A DNA stretch of 64,000 nt from Iris pallida (taxonomy: Eukaryota; Streptophyta; Magnoliopsida; Asparagales; Iridaceae), in NCBI GenBank assembly GCA_029216955.1, contig JANAVB010044018.1, forward strand, positions 2,382,359-2,446,358, in the 5' to 3' direction. The notes under the pieces were generated by a model that was given only the letters and a program-made list of their open reading frames with translations, was not told the origin of the DNA and did no database searches. Every line of letters starts with the position of its first letter. The first letter of the stretch is position 1. Shown here piece after piece: positions 47,101-59,792 of the stretch. A program made the position numbers and the translations under genes.

Positions 47101-48450
47101 TGAATCGAAAGCAATCAGAAAGTGCACTTGCCTGAGGTCCTTCGCTGGTGAAACCGATAATACAATACTACTCAGTGAGCCACAATTGTCAAATTCGTAC
47201 AACAGTCTCCAGATGCTAAAATAAACATGACTAACATTCTTAAAATAGTCAAATTAGCTAGGATTGCCTGTCCTTAAGTCCAATTCTGGACACAGGAGCA
47301 AAACGGTAATTTTGGGTCAAAACGGTGTCCATCGTTGGACCCGTTTTGCACCGAAAAATGTGCCAGAGTCAATGGTCTCTAAAGTCATCAAAATATATGT
47401 CTACGAATTCGTTTTAGTGAAACGAACCCAACCGTATGTCCAAAGTTGGATTCCGGCGGACTGTGCACAAAATCGCCCGTTGAATCGGACCGTGGGGCCC
47501 GCAAAACGGCGATCCGATCAACTGTCTCAGAATTGGACCAAACTTGGCATATAGGACAAAAAAAAGGATACGGTCCTGTTGGCGCAAGTTACGTCTCGAT
47601 CTGACGAACGTGCACCAAGTAATTGGAGAATTTGAACAGAGGCCGATATGGTGAATTTCGACGGATACGCATCAAATTCGTCGCGCACACGCGACCAATT
47701 TAAATTTCGTCAAAGCCCATACGTCCACGAAGCCGATACGCACCTTTCGATGCTTTCAATTTACGACCACGTCGCCCGGCTTGGTGGAAAGCACGTCGTA
47801 TCGGAGAATTTTATTATTTTTAAAACAGATTTTTCATAAACTTTGGGATCCGATTTCTCGGTGTGTAGTTGATGAAATCGACTTCTGCGAATTGGGTTAT
47901 GGAGCCCTACATGTTTTCTAAATGTGTCTTCAATTAGTTTTCTAAAATTCCTATTATCTTGTTCTAGAATCCCCTTCCAAAATAGGAGATTGAATGGTTT
48001 GGGTCATGTTTTGCTATCAACGAAGATCGGGTTTTTCCGAGTTTTGGAACTCGATTTACCACACGTACACTGGAAGAAACGGCTCGTCGAATGATTAATC
48101 GTGTGCGAAGAATTCTCACGACGAAGTTGTACATCCGCTGCACATTGCTGCTGTCGTTAGTGTTGTCCGCGTGCGCGCGACCGATTCCAGCGCTCGTGCG
48201 ACGGCGCGCGGCTGCGGGGTTGGTCGCCAGGGGTCGGGGAGGGGGGCATCGTGGGTGTTAGGGTTTTATAAGAACTTCTCTCAATATATATATACATGCG
48301 GTTTCTTCTCGGTTTCAGCCTCGTGGGAGGATGGGGCTCGGTTTAGGCCGAGCGGCTGTGGGGGACTTGAGTCTCTCGGGTCTGGGCTGGCCTGGCTTGC
48401 TTTTTTTTTAATTTTTTTCTTTTCGTATTTCTTTTTCTATTTAGCAATTA

Positions 48451-48521
<71 letters not shown>

Positions 48522-49627
48522 TATATATATATACACATATACGTATACATACTACTATATACGTTCATATATATACACATACGCACATATATTATATATA
48601 TTTATATTTAGATACATATACTCACATATATAATATATATTTATATTTACATATACACACACACGTATATAATATATATTTATATATACATGCACATATG
48701 TGATGGTATATGCGTATAAATTGTACATCACAATATAATAATTAAATATAACAATTAAATATAACAATTATTGATTTATAAAAGTAATAAATAGACCATT
48801 AAATAAATACGAAGTATGTATATAGCAATATACGATCCAATGTATATTGAATACCATTTGTACATTTACTCTATAAACCCAAATAAAATCTAGGCAATTA
48901 TATTTAGAAAATGCTATCATAATTCCAAAGTAGAATGTTATTATAAATAATGATATTATATATATAATTCATTTGCTAATGAATAATCAAATAAATGAAT
49001 GCTATTGAAATTATTTACGAACAATTACAATAATAACCATATAATAATAATAATAATAATACCAATATCCCACTAAAATAACCAAAAGAGTCCTGGTGAA
49101 CATATATGGCCCTAGAAAATTGTACCAATATTCTAAAACTCTATTTAAATATTAATAATACCCATTTTGTATGAATAGCCAAATATTTAGAAAATAATAT
49201 TAAGTCCACCCAAAAAGTTAGGAAATATTTGTACACACCTAAAAGTATGTCTACATAGGCTTGGGCTTGGTTTGGGTCCAATCTGGACTAGTTTGGCACA
49301 ACCGGGTTCCCTAAAACTCAATAATATAATTAATAAATAATTAAAACGTTCTATAGGGGTTAAGTCGCAACTTGGCCTAGTTTTCCTAGTTAGTACAATC
49401 CTATGGCTCGATTTTTCCCTACCATGGCTAAACACTTGTTAAAGCACGCTACTGCACTATCCGTGCCATGATTCCTAGTCACCTTGTACTTCAATTTCTA
49501 GCCATGACTAAAATCATTTACCGTAATAATTAACTAATTAATTATTTGTAAAAATCTAAAAATCACAATTTAAATAAAATAAATAAAAAACAAAAATATT
49601 TCAAAATTTTCGAGAAGGGGAGCTACA
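44130..49627. repeat. Direct repeat R1, copy 2 (about 5.5 kb)
   Basis: Second copy of 35880-41519 with the same order of parts and scattered substitutions. Its LTR-B (46334-49627) ends exactly at the cut integrase gene (49628). Its (TA)n tract is at about 48462-48520. Confidence 0.85.
46334..49627 (-). repeat. LTR-B copy 2 (Ty3/gypsy, about 3.3 kb)
   Basis: TGTCACGACCCGTACCC to GAGCTACA. On the minus strand it begins TGTAGCTCCCC directly after the integrase codons for MDG, so this end marks an insertion or recombination point inside integrase. Confidence 0.75.
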
Positions 49628-50600
49628 GTCCGTCCATCTAGGGGTGATACACGGTACTGAACTTGAGCTGGGTGTCCAAGCTAGTATGCAAACTCCTCCA
49701 GATGTGGGAAGTGAAACGACTATTCCGATCCGAGACTATGCTTACCGGAACTCCGTACAATCTGACTATCTACCGCACATACATCTCTGCTAGCTTCTCC
49801 GTAGATAGTCCCACCTTGAAAGGCAAAACGTGGGCCGATTTGGTCAATCTATCAACGATGACCCAAGTTGCGTCTTTTTCTCCTGAAGATCGTGGAAGTC
49901 CAGATACAAAGTCCATAGTGATGTGCTCCCACTTCCACTCTGGAATGGGTAGTGGCTGAAGCAGACCACCTAGCCTTTGTCTCTCGGCTTTCATCTGCTG
50001 GCCACTAAGCATCGAGATACAAACTGAGCTACCTCTCGCTTCATGCCATACCACCATACGTGCTCCCTCAGGTCTCTGTACATATTGTTGGCTCCAGGAT
50101 GCATAGAGTACTGAGAACGATGCGCTTCCTAAATAACCTCCTCCCAAAGCTCTCCACTCGGAAAGCAAAATCTAGTACCGTATCTTAGCGACCCATCTTC
50201 GGCTATAGAGAAATCATCTAGAAATCCTGCTTACACCTACTCCTTGATGTTCCTCAGGGCTACGTCCTCAAACTGTGTTGATCTGACCCTGTCCATTAAC
50301 ACAGACTGAATCTGTAAACCCCATATCTGAATCTACATACTCAGAACAATCACCTCGATACCCAACCTTTCCAGATCAGCTAATAGATGACGATCTGCCG
50401 CCAAATACATAGCGACTGGATACCTGCTCAAGGCATCTGCAACTACGTTGGCCTTCCCTGGATGGTACTGCAAAGAGATATCGAAGTCCTTCATCAGCTC
50501 AAGCCAGCTCCTCTGCCTTATGTTCAATTCCTTCTGGGTGAACACGTACTTCAAGCTCTTGTGATCCGTGAAGATCTCAACTTACTGGCAAACTCTATCC
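49628..50600 (-). pseudogene. pol: Ty3/gypsy RNase H and integrase fragment (chromovirus type)
   Basis: RNase H end: [25 protein letters not shown] and [16 protein letters not shown] (about 50560-50430). Integrase zinc region: SQYSVHPGANNMYRDLR, then CLVASR in place of the usual C-x2-C end. Core: WKWEHITMDFVSGLPR (Asp), then IVSDRNSRF (Asp, with RNS in place of the usual RD/GP context) and FSTVYHP*MDG, where the sequence stops before the catalytic Glu. The wording matches Del/Tekay chromoviruses, which is inference. Stops and frameshifts are frequent. The C-terminal part is missing, cut by LTR-B at 49627. Confidence 0.9.
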
Positions 50601-52467
50601 AGGATACTATACTATACTTATGGAATACTACCTTCTATTGTCTTCCTCAAATGAATACGGGTAAATAAGTAGCATGCGGGGCTCAGTTGAATGGGACACA
50701 AGTGTCATGTGGGTAGTAGGCTTAATGTGGGTCGTGTCCATATTTTGGGTCAACAAGTTTGGGTCGAAATGGTACCCCCAATTCGAGTCAAAAATAAAAG
50801 TGACTTCATGGGGTAAATCAAGATTGGGTCTTGTGTTAGGAAAGTCGTGTGATAAAATGAAGCACAAGATGGTGTGCTTGAGTGGGACACGAAGGTCATG
50901 GGCATAGGGTGTCTTGTCTAGATCATGCATATGAAGTTGGTTTTGAGAAAACAACTAGTCTTGTGTTCCTAAATTAAAAGTCATGACAATGTGCATATGA
51001 TAATCATAAATAAAAGTAGGAATGGTCAATGGCCTAAGTTGATCTGAAAGTTGTGCGAAACAAAGATAGTACTAGAGAACGATTTTGAGTGGGACATGAT
51101 ATATCAAAATGAAGATAATCTTGTCTACTACAAACTCATGAAAGAAGTTTCTAGAGATTGACATATCTAACGCTCCAGAAATCAAAGTCACAGAAGAACA
51201 TTCGTCTATGTAGGATACTCTCTCTAGGGTGTCTACCCAAGTCTTGACGCTGTCTACACAAGGCACTAACTCATTTATATGATACTTGGATGGTACCCCT
51301 ATACTAGGTTGCTTATGTCTCTCCTCCAACTAGACACTAAACTGATGGTGCCTAAACATCTATAACACTTGAAATACTTCGTCTCGAGCTACTAGGGTAC
51401 TCCTCCTATTCCGGTACCTGGTGCAACTTCTACCTTAACATTTATTAATCACTCTAGGGTTCTCATCTATATTTAATTATCAACAATCATATACAATACT
51501 TCCTAACCATACTCTAAACTATTAACACAATTACTCAAGGACACAGACCAATTGCAAATCACCAAGCCATCACACTACGAAGAACCTATAATGAAATAAG
51601 AATCTACAAGGACCTGGACTAAAGAACCGAAAGTATCCTTACTTCTAAGCTAATTGAGGATGTAACAAAATCTACAATAACAGAAGTGAAATGATAGAGA
51701 TGACATGTTAGGACCCTTCTCAAGATACAATCTGATAATCATACACGTCTGTCCTAAATCATGATACTCAGAATCCTCGACACGCCAGTAAGCAAGGCTG
51801 CGATAAACGGTAGATTCCATAACTAGGTATGCACCTCTATAATCATATCATCTGGAATCTTCGCCATGCTGACTAGTATAGCTGCAAAAAATCTCAAATC
51901 TCATGACCAAGATATGTACATCCGAAGTCAAGTCTCTACGTTTCTGCCACGTCGGCTAATATAGCTACGATAAACTCCAGGTTTCGTAACTAAGTAGACG
52001 TTTTACTTTCTCGGTTATTCCCGTCAACATATGTTATCAGAAGATACCGTAAGTCAGGCCATAAAATTCATCTCTATATGAAAATTAAAATCAAATGATG
52101 ATCCATCAAAATCAAATTCAATAACAAGGAGCAAGGGTGAACTGAAACAAGAGGAAAGGATTTCAAATTGACGTTCAACCAAGATTCTCATGGGTCGTCC
52201 CAGGAATCTCTCAAAAGTCCTAAGCAAAGAGATCAATATGTCACATGATAGGATATTATCAAAGAAGGACAATTTATTTTGAAATACAAGAAGAGTTTGT
52301 CATGGTAATCAAAATATTAAAATTATCCTAATATGTGATTGAGTAACTCCTATCATAACCTAAAACCTATATCCTAAGAGCAGGCTCGTAATTAGTACTC
52401 TAACTCGAGTACCATTACGAAATTGCACTAGTTGCGACTCTGACCTGCATGGGCTACCATAAAAATG
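50601..52467 (-). other. Gypsy internal DNA upstream of the pol fragment
   Basis: It should hold gag, protease and RT if the element were whole, but only about 1.9 kb separates RNase H from LTR-A, so most coding DNA is deleted. The minus frame at 51329-51072 is open but has no recognisable domain. GACCTGCATGGGCTACCAT next to the LTR (about 52442-52460) is shared with the LTR-B flank. Confidence 0.5.
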
Positions 52468-54877
52468 TGTCACGACCCGCACCCTTAGGGGCACCAACAC
52501 GTGAATACGTCCAGCCTACGCCGCAGTATCGGCGGTAGAATGCTGTAAAGGTCATATAGAATATATAGAATATATAGAATCTAAGACACAATAATATAAC
52601 ATGTCATCTATGCACGGAGGAATATATATTCACCACTCAATCACATAATCTAAGGAAGATAAGCACGATGATAAAGATAAAGAAACAAGATGAATAAATA
52701 GTCTCAAATAGTGCTGAGTCACAATCAGAAGTTTAAAATTTATATGACATAACACAAGATCACAAATAAATACTACAAGTCTCAAAGTATCAAGCTGGAA
52801 TATAATCCAAAAAAATCTAGCTAAACTAAGTCACTACAGGCGGTGCGTCCTCTACGAGCACCGGGTCCACAGGCTGGTCCTAGTCGTAGGCTCCATCTAT
52901 GCCAAACCCGTAGTAGCTTGGGCAATCTGCATCTAAATTCTCTGAAAAACAATGGGGGTTATCCTGTCAGGATATGAGCAAGTATAAACGCTAACAGTAG
53001 TTCTATGTGAATTGACAAATACTATAAGAGACAACTATAATGAAATACAAGATGAAATATCAAGACTGAAAGTAAAATGGTACAAGAGAATTGGATATCA
53101 TGTCATGTGTGAGATATAAAAAAAAACTGGAATATAAATAGTGGAAAGTATTCTGAGGTATGATGTAAACATAAAAAGAAAGTACCTTAAGATATTAGAG
53201 TGTTATGTGATTGGCTTGGGTCAAGATCAGGTTGTTCCATTTGACCGGCTATGCACAAGTAGTATAATAGTGTAGGGATCAGGCCGACCAAAATGGAAAG
53301 CTATGTACAAGTAGTATAAGGTCAGGCTACACCCTACGTGTGGTGAGGGTGGAGCTATGCACAAGTAATAAACAAGTAGGGAGTAATGATCACAAAACCT
53401 CTAATAACTCCCCATCCCCGAGTAGTATAATGAATCCAGCCATGACAAGTCATGACACGGAATTCGAAGAGCAGGGGGCCAGCCGACTCCCAAATCGGTG
53501 TCTATACAAGTACATGAAACAATATCGAACAATGTACTCATATACTAGGTAAACCATGAATGACATCTCATGACGAGATTCACGTATACTAGTCCTTGTA
53601 TCCTCGTGTCGAGAATCAAGTATATCACTACAACTGAATATGATATAGTAGATATCAAAGCAATAAAAACTATCAGAGAATGTACTTGCCTGAGGTCGTG
53701 AGCTGAGAAAATCGAAACTACAACCCACTTAAAGAGCCAGGAACGGTCAACATGAACAACAGTCTCCTAATGCTGAAACAAACATTACCAACGTTCTCAG
53801 AATGGTCAAATTAGCTAGAAATGCCTACCCATAAGTCCAATTCTGGACACAGAGGTAAAATGGTAATTTTGGGTCAAAATAGTGTCCGCCGATGGACCCA
53901 TTTTGAACCAAAAAGCGTGCCAGAACCTACGATCTCTAAAGTCATCAAACTATATGTCTACAGGTCCAGTTTGACGAAACAAACTCAACCGTACGTCCAA
54001 AGTTGGATTCTGGTGGGCCGTGCACAAATTCGCCCATTGGATCGGATCGCGGGCCTGCCAAAATAGCGTTCCGGTCGACCTTCTCAGATTCAGAGCAAAC
54101 TTGGCATACATGACCAAAAAAGTAATACGGACTTGTTGGTGCAAGTTTCGTCTCGATATGACGAGCGTGCACAAAGTAATTGACAAATTTGCAAAAAGAC
54201 CGATATAGTAAATTTTGACGGATACGCATCAAATTCGTCGCATACACGCGACCAATTTGAATTCCGTCAAAGCCCACACGTCCACGAAGTCGATACGCCC
54301 CTTTCGATACTTTCGGTTCCCGACCATGTCACCCGGATTGACGGGACGGACGGTGTGTATCAGGATAATTTTTCTAAAAATTAGTTTTGAAAATCAGTTT
54401 TTCTCCAACTTCACCAACCAATAACTTTCTGTACAGTGCATGAAATTTAATTCCACAAAAAGGGTTTTAAAGCCCTATAGGTTTTCTACAAGTCTCTTCA
54501 AACCGATTTTGAAAACTCGCAACACGCTGGTCGCAAATCGGCCACAAAATTGGCGTTTTGGGACAGTTTCTAACGTCAATAAATCAAGTTTTTCTCGATT
54601 TTGGAACTCATTTTTCGTCGCACATGATGCGAATCGACACGAACTATTTGAAGCGAATTAAATGTGTATATGTTAGGATCATACCTGACTAAGTGGTTCG
54701 TAAAATGACTGAGCGAGGAAGGAGAAATCTATTTCCGAAGTTGGCTCTTTACAGTAGTATTGTTGCTGCAAAACTCTGTCCCGCGTGAGTTTGACCGGCG
54801 ATGGGCGGCCGTTCCTGGCAGCAGGTAGTCGGGAAGGTCGGGATCCTGGCGTTGACGGCTAGGGTTGGGATTTTGTT

Positions 54878-54921
<44 letters not shown>

Positions 54922-55045
54922 ACACATATATAGACGGAAGGGGGTTTCGGGTTTCCGAAGTTGGGGCTCGGCCTGTAGAGCAAGCAAGTTGCTGTGCTCA
55001 ACCGAACACAACAAGCAAATTGCTTGCTTTAAAAGATCCAATTTT

Positions 55046-55050
<5 letters not shown>
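52468..55050 (-). repeat. LTR-A copy 2 (Ty3/gypsy)
   Basis: TGTCACGACCCGCACCC onward, colinear with 33088-35380. It includes about 300 bases missing from copy 1. A (CT)n run lies at 54884-54919, longer than the short run in copy 1. Homology between the copies stops at the (TA)n tract at 55051-55104. Confidence 0.78.

Positions 55051-55104
<54 letters not shown>
55051..55104. repeat. (TA)n microsatellite at the LTR-A/LINE junction
   Basis: Uninterrupted TA run of 54 bases. The LTR-A match ends on its left and the LINE fragment begins shortly after on its right. GAATTTGTTCCG is repeated at 55119 and 55146. Confidence 0.95.
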
Positions 55105-55107
<3 letters not shown>

Positions 55108-55129
55108 CATATATATATGAATTTGTTCC

Positions 55130-56440
55130 GGTGACCATCATATATGAATTTGTTCCGATTCTTCCAGAGGACCTAGATGCCGGCGGCTGCGACGATCTGA
55201 TGCCCGTAAGAATTGCCCTAGTTAGCGAGAGGATCGTTGAAGGCCCCGGCTTGAAGAGTGTGCTTGCATCGGTAAGAGAGGCTGGCCATAACAGAGATGC
55301 GAGGTCACCGGATAGCAGTATGTGCTCGACAATTTCCATACGGGGGAAGGTACAACAGTGGCATTTCGATGCGAGGCTGAAGCCGATGGAGGAAAGGGAG
55401 TCGTCGGTCGAAAGCTTCCTGTGATATGCTTTCCAGAGCAAAATAGACCATTTGGCGGGGATGCAGGAAGACCAGAATGGGGTGATTATAGGGGAAGGCA
55501 CTCCGATTCCTCTAATAACCGTCTTTGCCGAAGCCAACGAAAAGACTTCGTCAGACTTGGGAGTCAGACTTGGGAGTCCACTTCCAGGCGTTGGGAACAT
55601 CAAGGAGTTGCACCGTGGCGGCTGCGAGTCTGACCTCGGCCTCCGGACCAAGCCAATCTCTGATCCTGTCCCATCTCCAACCCGAGTCTGGGTCCCATAA
55701 ATTGCGAATCTTGTAGTTCAGTAGGGAATTAGGGGTTCGGTGAAAGGCGACATCTTCAAGCTAGAATTCGTGGCACAGTGACGAACACCCATTGTCAAGC
55801 TACAAGTGGATGTCTGGTTCCGCGAGGTGACGCCCATGAAGGATGCGGCGCCAAGATGCAGACGATGGATCGTTAGCAACTGCGGTAACGAGGTAAGAGT
55901 ATCGGAAGTATCTGGCCGACATGAACCTGGTCCATATAAAGGTCTCCGTGTGAAGCTTCCACCATAACTTTATAGAGCAAGCATCGACGATGTTCGACAG
56001 TTTACAGAATCCCAGCCCTCCCTCGATCGTGGGTCTGGCCATGGTGTTCCAGCCGGCCCAGTGGTGTTTGTCCTTCCCGTTAGAGTAGCCCCAGAAGAAG
56101 TCGGAGAAGAGGGCTTCTAATGAGGATAAAACTTTCTTGGGGGAGGGGAGAGCAAACAGCCAGAGTGTAGATGGGGATGAAAGAAAGGACGTGCTAGATC
56201 AGAATCATCTTACCGAATGGGAAGAGTGTCGCGTTGTGCCAGCCCCCAATTTTCTTCCTGATTTTGCTCACCAGGTTGTCGAAGATGCCTGAGTTCGCTT
56301 TGCCGTACACCAGTGGGCATCCCAAGTAAGAGAATGGAGGATACGCGATGGAAAAGGAGGTTATGTTGGATAGATTAGCTGAGTTGGTCCTGTCAGCTTT
56401 GTGGGTATAGATGACGCTTTGTGGTGGGTATAGATGAAAT
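55130..56440 (-). pseudogene. LINE (non-LTR retrotransposon) 3' fragment with zf-RVT domain
   Basis: Minus-strand order: the late RT part FSYLGCPLVYGK and KIGGWHNATLFPFGKMILI (56340-56195), the post-RT block EGGLGFCKLSNIVDACSIKLWWKL (56025-55955), then a zf-RVT region WSILLWKAYHRKLSTDD and CHCCTFPRMEIVEHILL (about 55450-55310). These are the usual C-terminal parts of plant LINE ORF2. The RT active site and endonuclease are absent, so it is a 5'-truncated copy, as is common for LINEs. Frameshifts separate the three blocks. Both ends lie next to (TA)n tracts. Confidence 0.88.
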
Positions 56441-56450
56441 ATATATAATG

Positions 56451-56484
<34 letters not shown>

Positions 56485-56568
56485 TTATATACATATACGA
56501 CGAAATACATCTATACTATATATATAGCCTAATCCCTCATATAAACCTATAACATATATTGATATCAA

Positions 56569-56630
<62 letters not shown>

Positions 56631-57076
56631 ACTATCACATATGTATAACTATATCTATCACTCATAAACTCACATACATATATAAGAACCAACCTCTCAG
56701 GAAACTCAAACCCCCAATACATATGTATAAACCTATAGCTCAACCTATAACGTAATCCATAACATATCTACATATATAAACTCACACAAGAGCCTATATA
56801 TATCAAACCACAATATCTATACAAGCATATAGCCCAACTCAATATCTCAGTAAACTGAGATACCAAGCAACCCCTCAACTGGACATTCACTTACACATCT
56901 ATATATTAACTATATATGTATATCAAGCTCCACAATACAGTCAAATTTCTATCCATTAACACATCTATATATCAAACAACCCAAAGAAACTGGAACCCCC
57001 AAACTAGACAATATATTATATATCCATAACTCAAAACCCATATATATACAAACCCATATATATATATATATATATA

Positions 57077-57127
<51 letters not shown>

Positions 57128-57300
57128 AACAAATATACATAGGTCAACATATAGTATCATATACTCCTACATACATAACCCAAATACAGATATCAACTGA
57201 ATCTCAGGAAACTGAGAAGCCCAACACTCAATCTTAGGAAACTGCTAAACCTCTACAGTCCAAACTCAAATCCACATAACATAACCCAAGTGAACCAAAC
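56441..57300. repeat. AT-rich DNA with several (TA)n tracts
   Basis: (TA)n at 56453-56481, 56571-56626 and 57056-57123. Between them are loosely repeated phrases such as CATATATAAACC and AACCTATAACATA. No gene is seen. Frames here are low-complexity Tyr/Ile. Confidence 0.8.
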
Positions 57301-58738
57301 ATAAAGTATCAGACATCACTTGTACATTTGAAAACCCACACATCTGTGAATATGATAAGTAGGTACAAAGGGGTGTGTGTGTGTGTGTCGAATGTGTGTC
57401 AGCAAGGGGGTATCCAGTATGTCCATGAATTCGTATCCAAACTGTGTCAAACAGAAAGTGTCAAGCAAAATCAGAACTGGGTATAGGACGGTGTGTGATG
57501 TGTGTGTCGGAGAGGATTGGATACTGCGTGTCCAATCAAACACCACGTGGTCATGTCAGTAAGTAGGAGGGGTATAGGGGCAAGTGTTGGTGTCACAGTA
57601 TCGTGTCCATAAGGTGTACAATGTCGTATCGAAGCCCTTATTAGAGAGGGTTTCTCGCACGTTCGTGTTAGTGTGTGACCACTACGAGGAATATATCACC
57701 TCGATCTCACCACCAAATTATCTCAGACTTCGTAGGCATGCTGACAGACAATGCCCCCACGTGTCCACCATGTTTCACGTGTCCATATGTCGTGTCCAAC
57801 GAGTACGAGACTCGTGGCAGCAGGGCAATGCACCACATCGTGTGCGGGCATCCCCGTATCCAAAATATGACACGAAACGTGTCCAAAATTGACTCAGTCA
57901 TGAGGAAATGAGATCTACACATTAGTAGCTACCAAATCATGGAATTAGTTTTGAAAAACAAGAACAAAGATTTCTATGTGGCATTTCACCAAACACTTAC
58001 ACAACACTCTGATAATCCTCCGATACGCATACCAAATGGACACGAATCGAACCCAAATTCAGCCTAGGGCTATGGGGACCCTAAAGGATGCATCTATGGA
58101 AAGAAATCAGGAATTAAAGGGGTCTGAATCAATACCTATTGAGAGTTGGAATCTCAATGAAATAGCCCTTTGAAATGCTTCAACACCAATTTTCTATGGT
58201 TAAATGCTCCAAATCCTTGCTAGCTGGCCAATAGAGACTTGTTCTTCACAAAAGGAGTGCAATAAAACTGATTTAGTTTAATTTGGTGGTAATTTGAATA
58301 AAGGGGACAAATTTGGAGAAGAACATAAACTAGGGTTAGGGTTTGCTACAAAGGAGGCAAAAAGGGGATAATGATGACTTAAATAGTTGGGTGGAGGCTC
58401 TCATGGCCGGCCATGGTGATGGGCTACGGTCTAGCTAAGTCACAAAGGCCCAACACCTCTTCCTATGTTGTAAAAACAAGCCCTTAAGCTAAAGGCCCAA
58501 ACTAGCTCCTTAATTCAAATCTCCAAATGGTTTTTAAGTCATTCCTAGCAAGATTAGAGTTTAATTACTATCCCAAACATATTAGCTAGGTCTCCATGGT
58601 CATGTTTAGTCTCTAGACTAAGTTGTTCTAAAGTTTCACTAGCAAAAGGCCAAAATCATGTTACACTAATTTAAATAGTATTAAAAATAATCTAAAATTC
58701 ACAGTTACCAAAATACACTTATTCTTGAAAGTAGTAGT
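57301..58738. other. Unassigned, GTGTCC-rich then LTR-like
   Basis: 57361-57900 is dense in GTGT and CGTGTCC words, with a (GT)n run at 57372-57388. The frames here (57584-57892, 57675-57911) show no family. From about 58200 the wording (ATGGCCGGCCATGG, GGGCTACGG, AAGGCCCAAC) is typical of plant LTR or leader DNA, but I could not match it elsewhere in the window. Confidence 0.4.
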
Positions 58739-59792
58739 GACAGCGATGATCTCACAACCTTTTTTTCTCCTTGGCAGCCTTCTATTTCTCTCCTTACGTG
58801 AATCACGAATTTAAAGAAAGCTTCTTATTTTTGATGAGATCGTGATGGCCAGAGAATAGAGGATATATATAAGGCTACGACAAGGGACCATGAGGAAAAA
58901 TTAGGATTAGGTCTCCTAACGGATCTAGGTATCCCGTGTTCAGCCCAAACATAAAACCCAGGCCCATTAACAATAATTTGGTCCACTCAAGAGCTATTGT
59001 TGTACTACTTTTCTAATCCCAAATTCTGATTGTCGGCTCTATTTCTTATATGCTCGTTTGGCTCCCCCTGTTAAGATATCGAATGTCCATCGATCAAATT
59101 AAGTTACTGACAACTATATTGATCGACATCTTTTATCCTTAAGTAGTACCACTCAACTTTATTTGTCATGTCAGATATAATCCACCTGCAAGGTTTACAC
59201 GATAATTCTTATGAGCTCCTTACGGGGACATCATTAACTCGACGTATCGGGACATGGATTCCTTTTATAATCAACATTCCATCATACATACAATGTTATT
59301 ACCCAATTCATAGAGGTTGTTGACCCATAATGAATCTCACTTTTTTATGAGTCAAAGTAATACACACTGTATATACATGTTTTCTATTATATCCGGATTA
59401 AGAGCACAAACATCTATAATAACATAGGTGTTTGTTCTCTTATGTAGTCAGTACAAAGAGAACAACTTCAAGTGGTTCTGTTCAATACACACAAAGTGTA
59501 CTAGTGTAAACCTATAGTCAAGATAGACTAATACCAGATTACACTACAACCTTACCAGTGGATTGTCCAAGTCCATCTAGGTTGTGAACTATTTATATAT
59601 TCCATAGGAAAGTGATAATATAATATTCTATGTGACACCACACACCATATTATCTTCATTATAGAATATCAAAGACTTGTATTAACACTTACAACAAATA
59701 TAATAAGTAAACATTTGCCCATATGATTCTCATTCAAAATTTAAGGAAATAAAGTTAATACAAAAGTGATACTTTTAGTATATAACCTAATA
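58739..59792 (-). repeat. Ty1/copia 3' LTR on the minus strand
   Basis: On the minus strand a polypurine tract AAGTGGGAGAT (ending near 59793) leads into ATTAGGTTATATAC, the usual copia 3' LTR start with TG changed to TA. TATATATA lies near 58872-58863 (minus) as a promoter. The left end (TGACAGCG at 58739) is a guess from a TG start. A short stretch of element interior (CTTTGAGTATAAGTGGG) remains on the right. No coding part is left. Confidence 0.65.

Noticed and set aside
35880..49627. One giant LTR element with 5.6-kb LTRs
   Set aside because: No target duplication (ATAAA on the left versus GTCCG on the right), and each copy holds an older LTR end plus a complete smaller LTR. Kept only as a finding to test.
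51072..51329. 85-codon minus-strand frame as a gypsy gag
   Set aside because: The position would fit gag, but no capsid or zinc-knuckle motif can be seen; left as internal DNA.
54801..55424. 207-codon plus-strand frame spanning LTR-A and LINE
   Set aside because: It crosses two unrelated elements and a TA tract; the LINE reads on the other strand.
57584..57911. Frames of 102 and 78 codons in the GTGTCC-rich stretch
   Set aside because: Overlapping frames on both strands are all open, which is expected from the repeated words, and no domain is visible.
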